The position numbers and the translations under genes were made by a program. Of a stretch of DNA of 64,000 nt, positions 56,558 through 64,000 are shown one piece after another. Source of the DNA: Cellulosimicrobium cellulans (GTDB lineage Bacteria; Actinomycetota; Actinomycetes; Actinomycetales; Cellulomonadaceae); NCBI RefSeq assembly GCF_016921195.1, contig NZ_JAFGYF010000010.1, positions 60,017 through 124,016 on the forward strand, read 5' to 3'. The notes under the pieces are model-generated. The model was not told where the DNA came from. It did not search any database and was given only the letters and a program-made list of their open reading frames with translations. The number at the start of each line of letters is the position of its first letter. Positions within the stretch are counted from its first letter, which is position 1.

Positions 56558-58000
56558 CTACGGGCGCCCCGCGTACGGCATCGCGTCGGCCCAGCGCATC
56601 GCGACCTCGTGCACGGGGCTGCCGGGCTGGCGGGCCTCGATCATCCTGCCGTTCCCGGTGTACATCGCGACGTGGCGGATGGTCGACGGGTTCGAGGTGT
56701 CGTTCGCGTAGAAGATGAGGTCGCCCGGTCGGAGCCGGTCGTAGGAGATCTTCTGCACGCGCTGGTACTGCGACCGCGACGTGCGGGTGATGTCCACGCC
56801 CGCGGCCGCCCACGCGCGCGACGTGAGGCCCGAGCAGTCGTAGCCCGGCCCCGTCCCGCCGAACACGTACGGGGCGCCGATCTTGGTGCGCGCCCACGCG
56901 ACGGCGGCCTGACCCTGCGCCGCGCTCCCGACTCCGGTGCCCGGGGGCGGCGCGACGGCCGGAGGCGGATCCGGTGTCGGCGCGGGAGACGGGTTCGGCG
57001 CGGGCGCGGGGGCCGGCGCCGGCGCCGGCGCGGGCGCGGGCGCGGGTGCGGGTGCAGGAGACGAGTCCTCCGGTGGCGGGCTGCTCACCGGGGGCGTCGC
57101 GGGGCCGCCCGACGACGTCCCGGTCGCCGGGGTCTCGACCCGTGCCCGCGCGGCTGTCTCGCGCTCGGCCGCGGCCTGCGCGTCGAGGGCGTCCTGGCGC
57201 TGTCGCTCGACGTCGACGCTCGTGGCCCGTGCGCGGGCGAGCTCGGCGAGGAGCGCCTCACGCCGGGTGGCGGACTCCTGCAGGGCGTCGTCGAGCGCGT
57301 CGGACGAGACCTGGGCGGCAGCGAGCGCGTCGCGCGCGCGGTCCTCGACCTCGCCCTGGTGCGCGAGCGCCGCGTCGGCCCGGGCGCGGGCGGTGTCGGC
57401 GACGGCGCGAGCCGTCGCGTGCGCGTCGACCGCGCGTCCCGCGGTGCGGCCCGCGACGCGCTCGGCGTTCTCGCGCTCGACGACCTGGTCCACCCCGTCC
57501 GCGTCGAGGACGGCGCGCAGCGCGTCGAGGTCGGTGGAGCCCTGCCGGGACGCGCGGAAGAGCGCACCCACCGCGGCGCGCGCGTCCGACTCGCCCGTGC
57601 GGGCGGTCGTGAGCGCCGCCTGCGCCTCGCGGACCTCCGCGTCGGCCTCGGCGAGCGCGTCCTGCGCGGCGGCGTACTCCTCCGCCGCGGTCTCGACGGC
57701 CGCCTCTGCGGCGGACTGCCGGTCCCGCAGCGACGCCAGCTCGCGCTCGACGGACTCGACGTCCCGGGCTGCGCCGTCCGCGGCCTCGCGCGCCGCACGG
57801 ACGTCGTCGTCCGACGGCGGGTCGGACGACGCGGAGGGCGCGAGGCCGACGCCGAGCACGAGCGCGAGCGCGCCGGCGGCTCCCACGGAGGCCAGACGGC
57901 GGCGCGCCGCGCGGTGGCGCGGCGCGGTCGCCGCGCCACCTGGCACGGCGGCGCTCGCCGTGTCGTCCGCTGCGGCCCGGCTCCGGTCCTGGTCGCTCAT
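56558..58000 (-). CDS. Secreted NlpC/P60-family peptidoglycan hydrolase with coiled coil
   Basis: This 480-residue exported cell-wall hydrolase resembles RipA. A basic N-terminus and hydrophobic segment (ASVGAAGALALVLGVGLAPSAS, about 38-60) form the signal. Residues about 65-290 are an Ala/Glu/Arg-rich coiled coil. A Pro-Ala dipeptide repeat of about ten copies follows (near 325-350). The NlpC/P60 domain at about 375-480 has catalytic Cys in YDCSGLTSRAW and His in IRHVAMYTGNG. Such enzymes cleave the D-Glu/mDAP bond during cell separation, the coiled coil restraining or targeting them. GGAGG lies before ATG 58000. Confidence 0.9.
   Translation of the reverse strand: MSDQDRSRAAADDTASAAVPGGAATAPRHRAARRRLASVGAAGALALVLGVGLAPSASSDPPSDDDVRAAREAADGAARDVESVERELASLRDRQSAAEAAVETAAEEYAAAQDALAEADAEVREAQAALTTARTGESDARAAVGALFRASRQGSTDLDALRAVLDADGVDQVVERENAERVAGRTAGRAVDAHATARAVADTARARADAALAHQGEVEDRARDALAAAQVSSDALDDALQESATRREALLAELARARATSVDVERQRQDALDAQAAAERETAARARVETPATGTSSGGPATPPVSSPPPEDSSPAPAPAPAPAPAPAPAPAPAPNPSPAPTPDPPPAVAPPPGTGVGSAAQGQAAVAWARTKIGAPYVFGGTGPGYDCSGLTSRAWAAAGVDITRTSRSQYQRVQKISYDRLRPGDLIFYANDTSNPSTIRHVAMYTGNGRMIEARQPGSPVHEVAMRWADAMPYAGRP
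56992..57060. repeat. GC-rich hexanucleotide microsatellite encoding Pro-Ala repeats
   Basis: A run of 6-base GGCGCG- or GGCGCC-type units encodes a Pro-Ala dipeptide repeat in the hydrolase linker. Several units are identical, so the tract is likely to vary in length between strains by slippage without a frameshift. Confidence 0.7.
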
Positions 58001-58110
58001 CACACCTCCTCGACACACCGTCCGGCGTGTCCCGTTGACAGCACCCGCACGAGTCTGCCCAGAACGTCCGTGACGCGCCATCGGAACGGCGCCGCCGTTC
58101 TCAGGATGTG

Positions 58111-58127
58111 GTCTCGCATCGCGAGAC
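58111..58127. promoter_or_regulatory. Perfect palindrome upstream of the metY leader ORF
   Basis: GTCTCGC and GCGAGAC flank ATC, giving a 7-bp perfect inverted repeat. It lies 27 bases before the presumed -10 element of the met transcript and about 110 bases upstream of the divergent NlpC/P60 start. It looks like a repressor operator; I cannot name the regulator. Confidence 0.5.
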
Positions 58128-58153
58128 GCCTCTGTCGGACCGTGCGGAACGCG

Positions 58154-58159
58154 CCTAGC
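58154..58159 (+). promoter_or_regulatory. Candidate -10 hexamer of a leaderless met transcript
   Basis: TAGCCT lies 7 bases upstream of the ATG of the MSRRMCR ORF, the spacing expected when transcription starts at the A of the start codon. No good -35 is visible. The rest of the 58001-58372 gap beyond the palindrome, this element and the leader ORF shows no recognisable riboswitch; it is C-rich on the plus strand. Confidence 0.35.
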
Positions 58160-58166
58160 CTCACGA

Positions 58167-58190
58167 GCATGTCCCGTCGAATGTGTCGCT
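58167..58190 (+). CDS. Putative 7-residue leader peptide MSRRMCR upstream of metY
   Basis: ATG at 58167 to TGA at 58190 encodes Met-Ser-Arg-Arg-Met-Cys-Arg, two Met and one Cys in seven residues. It is 182 bases upstream of metY. Actinobacteria often place short Cys-containing leader ORFs before sulfur-assimilation genes, where ribosome stalling at Cys codons controls the operon. There is no ribosome binding site, but the candidate -10 would give a leaderless mRNA starting at this ATG. The call rests on position and composition only. Confidence 0.5.
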
Positions 58191-58372
58191 GATCCCAGCG
58201 CACGTTCGCCTGCCCGCGAGCCGTCGTCGACGACGCCCTCGCCGTGGCATCCCGTCCCGCGTGCGCCCCTCGCCGCGGTCGACGGCCGGCATCCCGCCCT
58301 CCCGTCCCCCGCGGCACCCGAACACCCGGCGCGCCGTGCGCCGTCCCACCCACCACCCCGCAGGAGAGCACC

Positions 58373-59710
58373 ATGAGCACCGAGAACGCCCCCGCCTGGT
58401 CCTTCGAGACGCGCCAGGTCCACGCCGGCCAGACCGCCGACCCGACGACCGGCGCCCGTGCGCTGCCGATCTACCAGACCACGTCGTTCGTCTTCCCCGA
58501 CGCGTCGGTGGCGGCCGACCGGTTCGCCCTCAAGGACCTCGGTCCGATCTACACGCGCATCGGCAACCCGACCCAGGAGGTCGTGGAGAACCGCATCGCC
58601 TCGCTCGAGGGCGGCGTCGGCGCGCTCCTCCTCGCGTCCGGGCAGGCCGCGACGACGTTCGCGATCCTCAACGTCGCCGAGGCGGGCGACCACGTCGTCG
58701 CGTCCCCGAGCCTGTACGGGGGCACGTACAACCTGCTGCAGTACTCGCTCGCCAAGCTCGGCGTCGAGACGACGTTCGTCGCCGACCCGCACGACCCGCA
58801 GGCCTGGCGCGACGCCGTGCGCCCGAACACGAAGCTGTTCTTCGGCGAGACGATCCCGAACCCGCAGGCCGACGTCCTCGACATCGAGGCCGTCGCGGCG
58901 GTGGCGCACGAGGTGGGCGTGCCGCTGATCGTCGACAACACCGTGGCGACCCCCTACCTGCTGCGGCCGCTCGAGCACGGGGCGGACGTCGTCGTGCACT
59001 CGGCGACGAAGTACCTGGGCGGGCACGGCTCCGCGATCGGCGGGGTGATCGTCGACGGCGGCTCGTTCGACTACGCGGCCCACCCGGAGCGGTTCCCGAA
59101 CTACAACACGCCCGACCCGTCGTACAACGGCCTCGTCTACGCGCGCGACCTCGGCGTGGACGGCATCCTCGGGGCGAACCTCGCCTACGTGCTCAAGGCG
59201 CGCGTCCAGCTCCTGCGCGACCTGGGCTCCGCGATCTCGCCGTTCAACGCGTTCCTCATCGCGCAGGGCATCGAGACACTGTCGCTGCGCGTGGAGCGCC
59301 ACGTCGCCAACGCGCAGAAGGTCGCGGAGTGGCTCGAGGCGCGCGACGACGTCCGCACCGTGCACTACGCCGGGCTGGCGTCGAGCCCGTGGCACGCGAA
59401 CGCGCAGAAGTACCTGCCGCGCGGCGCCGGCGCGGTCCTCGCGTTCGAGCTCGACGGCGGCAGCGAGGCCGGCCAGGCCTTCGTCTCGGCGCTGCAGCTC
59501 CACTCGAACGTCGCGAACATCGGCGACGTCCGCTCGCTCGTCATCCACCCCGCATCGACGACGCACAGCCAGCTCACGCCCGAGGAGCAGGCGCAGTCCG
59601 GCGTCACGCCGGGCCTCGTCCGCCTCGCCGTCGGCATCGAGCACGTGGACGACATCCTCGCCGACCTGGAGCTGGGGTTCACCGCCGCCAAGTCCGCGCT
59701 GGACGCCTGA
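58373..59710 (+). CDS. metY: O-acetylhomoserine aminocarboxypropyltransferase (sulfhydrylase)
   Basis: This 445-residue PLP enzyme of the Cys/Met metabolism family makes homocysteine from O-acetylhomoserine and sulfide. Family blocks are YTRIGNPTQEVVENRIASLEGG-type (residues about 62-85, including YTRIGNPT), the PLP-Lys in HSATKYLGGHG (about Lys213), and SPFNAFLIAQGIETLSLR. HPASTTHSQL and the C-terminal VGIEHVDDIL are typical of the long MetY forms, as distinct from the shorter MetB/MetZ. AGGAG precedes ATG 58373. It forms an operon with metX and probably responds to the leader ORF. Confidence 0.94.
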   Translation: MSTENAPAWSFETRQVHAGQTADPTTGARALPIYQTTSFVFPDASVAADRFALKDLGPIYTRIGNPTQEVVENRIASLEGGVGALLLASGQAATTFAILNVAEAGDHVVASPSLYGGTYNLLQYSLAKLGVETTFVADPHDPQAWRDAVRPNTKLFFGETIPNPQADVLDIEAVAAVAHEVGVPLIVDNTVATPYLLRPLEHGADVVVHSATKYLGGHGSAIGGVIVDGGSFDYAAHPERFPNYNTPDPSYNGLVYARDLGVDGILGANLAYVLKARVQLLRDLGSAISPFNAFLIAQGIETLSLRVERHVANAQKVAEWLEARDDVRTVHYAGLASSPWHANAQKYLPRGAGAVLAFELDGGSEAGQAFVSALQLHSNVANIGDVRSLVIHPASTTHSQLTPEEQAQSGVTPGLVRLAVGIEHVDDILADLELGFTAAKSALDA

Positions 59711-59754
59711 GCGGCAGCGTCCGCACGCGCCGCAGAACGACGACGAGGACTGCG

Positions 59755-61068
59755 ATGACGGATCTGGACAGCCGGGGCGCCCTGCGCGCCCCGGCCGTAC
59801 AGTGGCCGACGGTGAGCCCTGTGAACGACGACCTCCTCTCCCCCGCCCCCGACGCCTGGCGCGGCCCCCGGCCGGACGCCTCGGGGCGCGGCGTCGCGCC
59901 GTCGCGCGCGCGGGTGAAGGCTCCGGTCCCCGCGACCGGCGCCTGGCGGGACGGGGACCCGGTGGGGCGGCGGAAGTTCGCCGACGTCGGCACGTTCGAC
60001 CTGGAGTCCGGCGCCCGCCTGCCCGACGTCCGCGTCGCGTACGAGACGTGGGGCACGCTCGCCCCGGACGGGTCGAACGCGGTCCTCGTCCTGCACGCCC
60101 TCACCGGCGACTCCCACGTCAGCGGTCCTGCCGGCGAGGGTCACGCCACCGCGGGCTGGTGGGAGTCGCTCGTGGGACCGGGCGCGCCGATCGACACCGA
60201 CCGCTGGTTCGTCGTCGCGCCCAACGTGCTCGGCGGGTGCCAGGGCACCACGGGCCCCGCCTCCCCCGCGCCCGACGGGCGTCCCTGGGGCAGCCGCTTC
60301 CCGCGCGTCACGACGCGCGACCAGGTCGCGGTCGAGATCGAGCTCGCCCGGTCGCTCGGCATCACGTCGTGGGCGTTCGTCGTCGGCGCCTCGATGGGCG
60401 GGCACCGCGTCCTCGAGTGGGCGCTGCTGGGACCGGAGGCGGGGATCGACGTCGTCTCGCTCGCCGCGATCGCGACGACCGCGCAGACGACCGGAGACCA
60501 GATCGCGTGGGCGCACCCCCAGCTCGGCGCGGTCCGCGCCGACCCCGGGTTCCGCGGCGGGGACTACTACGACGCCGCGGACGGCGAGGGCCCGCACGTC
60601 GGGCTCGGCATCGCGCGGCAGATCGCGCACACGACCTACCGCTCCGCGCGCGAGCTCGACGAGCGGTTCGGCCGGCTCCCGCAGGGCGGCGAGGACCCGT
60701 TCACCGACGGCCGGTACGCCGTGCAGTCGTACCTCGACCACCACGGCGACAAGCTCGCGCGCCGCTTCGACGCGAACTCGTACGTCGTGCTCACCGAGTC
60801 GATGCTCACGCACGACCTCGGCCGCGACCGCGGCGGCGTCGAGGCGGCGCTCGCGCAGATCACCGCGCACGCGCTCGTCGTCGCGGTCGACACGGACCGG
60901 CTCTTCCTGCCCGCTGACTGTGCGCGCATCGCGGCCGGGATCCCGGGTGCCGAACCGCTGCGCACGCTCACGAGCGACTTCGGGCACGACGGGTTCCTCA
61001 TCGAGTTCGACCAGCTCGGCCCCATCGTGGCGGACTTCCTCGGCGAGCCGGCGCGCGTCCGCGACTGA
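59755..61068 (+). CDS. metX: Homoserine O-acetyltransferase
   Basis: This 437-residue alpha/beta-hydrolase-fold enzyme makes O-acetylhomoserine, the substrate of the MetY encoded just upstream. NVLGGCQGTTGP, the nucleophile Ser in VGASMGGHRVLEWA, DTDRLFLP with the catalytic Asp and SDFGHDGFL with the catalytic His are all present. The N-terminal extension of about 70 residues is longer than usual; ATG 59755 has GAGGA 6 bases upstream, while GTG 59812 would give a more typical length. The MetX group also includes serine or homoserine succinyl or acetyl transferases; metY linkage favours homoserine acetylation. Confidence 0.92.
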   Translation: MTDLDSRGALRAPAVQWPTVSPVNDDLLSPAPDAWRGPRPDASGRGVAPSRARVKAPVPATGAWRDGDPVGRRKFADVGTFDLESGARLPDVRVAYETWGTLAPDGSNAVLVLHALTGDSHVSGPAGEGHATAGWWESLVGPGAPIDTDRWFVVAPNVLGGCQGTTGPASPAPDGRPWGSRFPRVTTRDQVAVEIELARSLGITSWAFVVGASMGGHRVLEWALLGPEAGIDVVSLAAIATTAQTTGDQIAWAHPQLGAVRADPGFRGGDYYDAADGEGPHVGLGIARQIAHTTYRSARELDERFGRLPQGGEDPFTDGRYAVQSYLDHHGDKLARRFDANSYVVLTESMLTHDLGRDRGGVEAALAQITAHALVVAVDTDRLFLPADCARIAAGIPGAEPLRTLTSDFGHDGFLIEFDQLGPIVADFLGEPARVRD

Positions 61069-61139
61069 CCGGTCGACCGACCTGTCCACGAGGCGGTGCC
61101 GTGGCGGGCGTGGCCGTCCCGCCCTGGCACGATGAGCAG

Positions 61140-61850
61140 ATGGACGGCGACGTGACCGAGGCGGCCCAGCACCTGCGCACCCAGTGGGACCGGCTCGACC
61201 GGTGGCTGCGCGACCTCGGGGGCGAGCTCGACCGTGACGCCGGCCGTGCGAGCGTTCTCGACGGCTGGACCGTCGGCGAGCTGGTCACCCACCTCGGCCG
61301 GGTCATGGAGACCCTGGCGCTGTGCGGGCCGGTGCCCGCCGGGACGGTGCCCCTGACGCTCGCGGAGTACCTCGGCACGTACCCGGAGCGCGCGGAGGAG
61401 ATCGAGCGCTCGACACGGGCCCTCGACGAGGAGATCGCGGACGACCGCCTCGGACGCGTCCAGGCCTTCGCCGCGGCAGGCTTCTCCCGGCTCGACGAGC
61501 TCCGGGGCCAGCACGTGGTGCAGGCGCGCCGCGGGCCCATCACCCTCCAGGACATGGTGCGCTCACGGGTCCTCGAGCTCGTCGTCCACGCCGACGACCT
61601 CGCGCGCACGTTCCCGGGCGTGGTCGCCGACCCGGTGGACCGCGGCGCGCTCGACGCCGTCGCGGCCGAGCTGCTGCACGTCGTCGTCACGCGCGGGGGC
61701 TGGGCGCTCGAGGTACGCGACCCGCGCCTGTGGCTGCGGCTCGCGTGCGGCCGCGTCCCCTACGACGTCGACGAGCTCGCGCGGGCCCTCGAGCCCGTGC
61801 ACACCTCCGAGGCGGTCCCCGACCTCGGCCGGATGCTCCCGCTGCTCTGA
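61140..61850 (+). CDS. Maleylpyruvate isomerase/DinB-like family protein
   Basis: This 236-residue protein resembles the mycothiol-dependent maleylpyruvate isomerase (MDMPI) N-terminal domain, a DinB-like four-helix bundle. WTVGELVTHLGRV holds the first metal His, a central Glu lies in ARRGPITLQDMVRSRVLELVVHADDLA with the following His, and a C-terminal SCP2-like segment follows. The His-x3-Glu-x3-His geometry supports metal binding. With mshA in the genome a mycothiol-linked transferase or isomerase is plausible, but the substrate is unknown. ATG 61140 is preferred to 61101 because the domain begins there; the ribosome binding site is weak. Confidence 0.75.
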   Translation: MDGDVTEAAQHLRTQWDRLDRWLRDLGGELDRDAGRASVLDGWTVGELVTHLGRVMETLALCGPVPAGTVPLTLAEYLGTYPERAEEIERSTRALDEEIADDRLGRVQAFAAAGFSRLDELRGQHVVQARRGPITLQDMVRSRVLELVVHADDLARTFPGVVADPVDRGALDAVAAELLHVVVTRGGWALEVRDPRLWLRLACGRVPYDVDELARALEPVHTSEAVPDLGRMLPLL

Positions 61851-61932
61851 CGAGCGGTCGTCGCAGGACAAGGTGACGCGCCGCACCCGGGTCCCCGTGG
61901 TCGAGGCGCAGGCAGGACCGTAGGTTGGGGGC

Positions 61933-62892
61933 ATGCTCGCCGCCTACGCCGACCATCTCGACGCCGACGACCCCCTGGCCGGGCTGGTCGTCGGGGAACG
62001 TCCCGAGCCCGAGCCTCACGAGCACTGGACGACCGTCGACGTGCGCGCCGCGTCGCTCAACCACCACGACCTGTGGTCGCTGCGCGGGGTCGGGCTGCCC
62101 TCCGACCGGCTCCCCATGATCCTCGGGACCGACGCCGCGGGCGTCGCCCCCGACGGCAGCGAGGTCGTCGTGCACGCGGTGATCGGGGCGGACGGGCACG
62201 GTGTCGGGCCGACGGAGCGTCGGTCGTTGCTCTCCGAGCGCTACCCCGGCACGCTCGCCGAGCGCGTCGCCGTCCCGACGCACAACCTCGTCCCCAAGCC
62301 CTCGGAGCTGACGTTCGTCGAGGCGGCCTGCGTGCCGACCGCCTGGCTGACCGCGTACCGCATGCTCTTCACCGCCGGTCGTGCCGCGCCCGGGGACCGC
62401 GTGCTCGTCCAGGGCGCGGGCGGCGGCGTCGCGACGGCGGCCGTCGCGCTGGGCGCCGCCGCCGGGCTCGAGGTGTGGGTCACGTCCCGCTCGGCCGCCA
62501 AGCGCGCGGGGGCCGCCCGGCTCGGGGCGGCCGCGACGTTCGAGCCCGGCGCGCGTCTGCCCGCGCCGGTCGACGTCGTCGTGGAGACCGTCGGCCAGGC
62601 GACCTGGCGCCACTCGCTGCGCTCGGTGCGTCCGGGCGGGACCGTCGTCGTCGCCGGAGCGACGAGCGGGGACGCGTCGCCCGCCGAGCTGACCCGCGTC
62701 TTCTTCCACGAGATCCGCGTCCAGGGCGTGACGATGGGGTCGCGCGACGACCTCGCGGCGCTGCTGCGGTTCCTCGCGCGGAGCGAGGTGCGGCCCGTCG
62801 TCGACCAGGTGCTGCCCCTCGCGCGCGCACGTGACGGGCTCGCGCGACTCGCCGCCGGGGAGCAGTTCGGCAAGGTGGTGCTCACGCCGTGA
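61933..62892 (+). CDS. Zinc-binding-dehydrogenase/quinone-oxidoreductase-like protein (MDR superfamily)
   Basis: This 319-residue medium-chain reductase has an N-terminal GroES-like domain (AASLNHHDLWSLRG, GTDAAGVAPDG). A Rossmann fold follows (VLVQGAGGGVATAAVALGAAAGLEVWV) and the end is typical of the family (ARDGLARLAAGEQFGKVVLTP). The structural-zinc cysteines are absent, so it is of the zinc-free quinone-oxidoreductase kind despite the common name. It uses NADPH to reduce an enone or quinone; substrate unknown. It overlaps the following hydrolase gene by 4 bases. Confidence 0.85.
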   Translation: MLAAYADHLDADDPLAGLVVGERPEPEPHEHWTTVDVRAASLNHHDLWSLRGVGLPSDRLPMILGTDAAGVAPDGSEVVVHAVIGADGHGVGPTERRSLLSERYPGTLAERVAVPTHNLVPKPSELTFVEAACVPTAWLTAYRMLFTAGRAAPGDRVLVQGAGGGVATAAVALGAAAGLEVWVTSRSAAKRAGAARLGAAATFEPGARLPAPVDVVVETVGQATWRHSLRSVRPGGTVVVAGATSGDASPAELTRVFFHEIRVQGVTMGSRDDLAALLRFLARSEVRPVVDQVLPLARARDGLARLAAGEQFGKVVLTP

Positions 62893-63860
62893 CGTCGCCC
62901 GGCTGGGGTCCGGACGTCCTCGGCGCCGGGTACGAGCAGTGCACGGTCGAGCTGGATCCCGACGACGAGGGCGAGGTCGTCGTGACCGTGGTCCGCCACG
63001 CGCCGGCGACCGACGAACCGATCCGTCCCGCACGCGCGGTGCTCTACGTCCACGGCTGGAGCGACTACTTCTTCCAGACCGAGCTCGCCGAGACCTGGCA
63101 CGCGCTCGGCGCGGCGTTCTACGCCGTCGACCTCCGCAAGTACGGGCGCAGCCTGCGCCCCCACCAGACGCCCGGGTACGTCGACCACCTCACGGAGTAC
63201 GACCCCGACATCGCCGCCGCGCTCGACCTCGTCCGGGCGGACCTCGGCCCGCACGCCGCGATCATGCTCATGGGTCACTCCACCGGTGGGCTCGTCGCGG
63301 CGCTCTGGGCGCACCGGCACCCGGGGGTCGTGCGCGGACTGGTGCTCAACAGCCCGTGGCTCGAGCTCCAGGGGTCGTCGGTCGCCCGGACCGTCTCCGG
63401 ACCCGCCATCCGGCAGCTCGCGCGCTTCCAGCCGCGGACCCCGCTGCCGAACGTCGACCCGGGCTACTACGCCCGCACGCTGCGCGACCGCGACGACGGC
63501 ACCTGGGTCATCGACGACGCCTGGCGGCCCGTCCCGTCGTTCCCCGTCCGCGCCGGCTGGCTGCGTGCGGTCATCTCGGGCCACGCCCGCGTCGCGGCCG
63601 GGCTCGCCATCGACTGCCCCGTGCTCGTGCTCCTCGCGGAGAAGTCGCTGTTCAGCACCCGATGGTCCGAGGACATGCGCTCCGCCGACATCGTGCTCGA
63701 CGTCGAGCCGCTGGCGCGCCGCGCCGCGCACCTGGGACGGGTCGTCACCATCGTCAGGATCCCCGGCGGGATGCACGACCTCTCCCTCTCCGCGCCCGAG
63801 CCGCGGGCGCGGTTCTTCGCGGAGATCGTGCGCTGGTCGGCGGCCTACGGCTGGGCCTGA
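62889..63860 (+). CDS. Alpha/beta hydrolase (serine aminopeptidase/lysophospholipase-like)
   Basis: This 323-residue hydrolase has oxyanion-hole motif YVHGWSDYFFQ, nucleophile elbow GHSTGGL, an Asp in the region after VLVLLAEKS, and His in PGGMHDLSLS. It falls in the serine-aminopeptidase-S33/monoacylglycerol-lipase-like group. No signal peptide is evident. The GTG at 62889 overlaps the reductase stop (GTGA), so the pair is coupled and may act on the same small molecule. Repeat island 5 begins 37 bases after its stop. Confidence 0.85.
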   Translation: MTSPGWGPDVLGAGYEQCTVELDPDDEGEVVVTVVRHAPATDEPIRPARAVLYVHGWSDYFFQTELAETWHALGAAFYAVDLRKYGRSLRPHQTPGYVDHLTEYDPDIAAALDLVRADLGPHAAIMLMGHSTGGLVAALWAHRHPGVVRGLVLNSPWLELQGSSVARTVSGPAIRQLARFQPRTPLPNVDPGYYARTLRDRDDGTWVIDDAWRPVPSFPVRAGWLRAVISGHARVAAGLAIDCPVLVLLAEKSLFSTRWSEDMRSADIVLDVEPLARRAAHLGRVVTIVRIPGGMHDLSLSAPEPRARFFAEIVRWSAAYGWA

Positions 63861-63896
63861 CGTCGACGACCAGAGACCGCCCAGCTCGAGAATCAC

Positions 63897-63990
63897 GGCT
63901 CTACCGTACCGACCGCGGTTCTATCTCGGCCGACCGCGGTTCTACCTCGGCCGACCATGGTTCTACCCCGGGTAGCCAGGGTGTCTGTGG
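63897..63990 (-). repeat. 21-bp repeat island 5 (reverse units, continues to the window end)
   Basis: Units start at about 63897, 63917, 63938, 63959 and 63980 with 20-21-base spacing. They carry GGTTCTACCTCGGCCGACC or variants, so all are in the reverse orientation. Whether a core or forward units lie beyond base 64000 cannot be seen. Confidence 0.8.
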
Positions 63991-64000
63991 GTGGGTATGC

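Noticed and set aside
58001..58372. SAM riboswitch upstream of metY
   Set aside because: I looked for the conserved SAM-I and SAM-IV core elements and could not find them. A covariance-model search would be decisive.

Overview
The window is very GC-rich chromosomal DNA from an actinobacterium. Supporting markers are mshA (mycothiol), Lsr2, CarD, the SenX3-RegX3/Pst phosphate system, many GTG starts and stop/start-overlapping operons. Gene order and style suggest a Micrococcales member, perhaps Promicromonosporaceae or Cellulomonadaceae. That placement is inference. Nearly all of it is core chromosome: no insertion sequence, prophage, CRISPR array or rRNA is visible, and one tRNA was found.

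Layout: 1-3.5 kb holds the 3' end of ung, a repeat island, an SGNH hydrolase, tRNA-Thr and a DsbA-like protein. 3.5-12.5 kb holds a membrane Ser/Thr kinase, otsA-otsB (trehalose), an MsiK-type sugar ABC ATPase, a secreted sugar isomerase-like/discoidin protein behind a LacI-type operator, and a DUF4032 protein. 12.5-21.3 kb is the conserved rlmB-cysS-ispF-ispD-carD block (minus strand), interrupted between cysS and ispF by four accessory genes. 21.5-31.6 kb is the phosphate region: pstS-pstC-pstA-pstB, regX3-senX3, phoU, gpmA, with two PHO-box-like direct repeats. 31.6-34.2 kb holds mshA and a lactonase.

34.3-55.8 kb is a minus-strand superoperon: dacB, zinicin, tilS, hpt, ftsH, folE, folP, a folB-folK fusion, DUF3180, two PH-domain proteins, DUF2520, panC, panD, nadB, nadC, lysS, a small membrane protein and lsr2. 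It is largely collinear with the ppa-to-clpC1 region of Mycobacterium tuberculosis, but coaX and clpC are missing from their expected places. 56-64 kb holds ppa, an NlpC/P60 hydrolase, metY-metX behind a tiny Met/Cys leader ORF, and three small-molecule enzymes.

The most unusual signal is not a gene. Five intergenic islands (0.4, 13.6, 29.6-30.2, 36.6 and 63.9 kb) carry a 21-bp repeat. In four of them, forward units run head-on into reverse-oriented units; the fifth is cut by the window end after reverse units only. Two islands also contain a nearly identical 167-bp core with 26-bp inverted arms and a conserved loop. I know of no described family that matches this.
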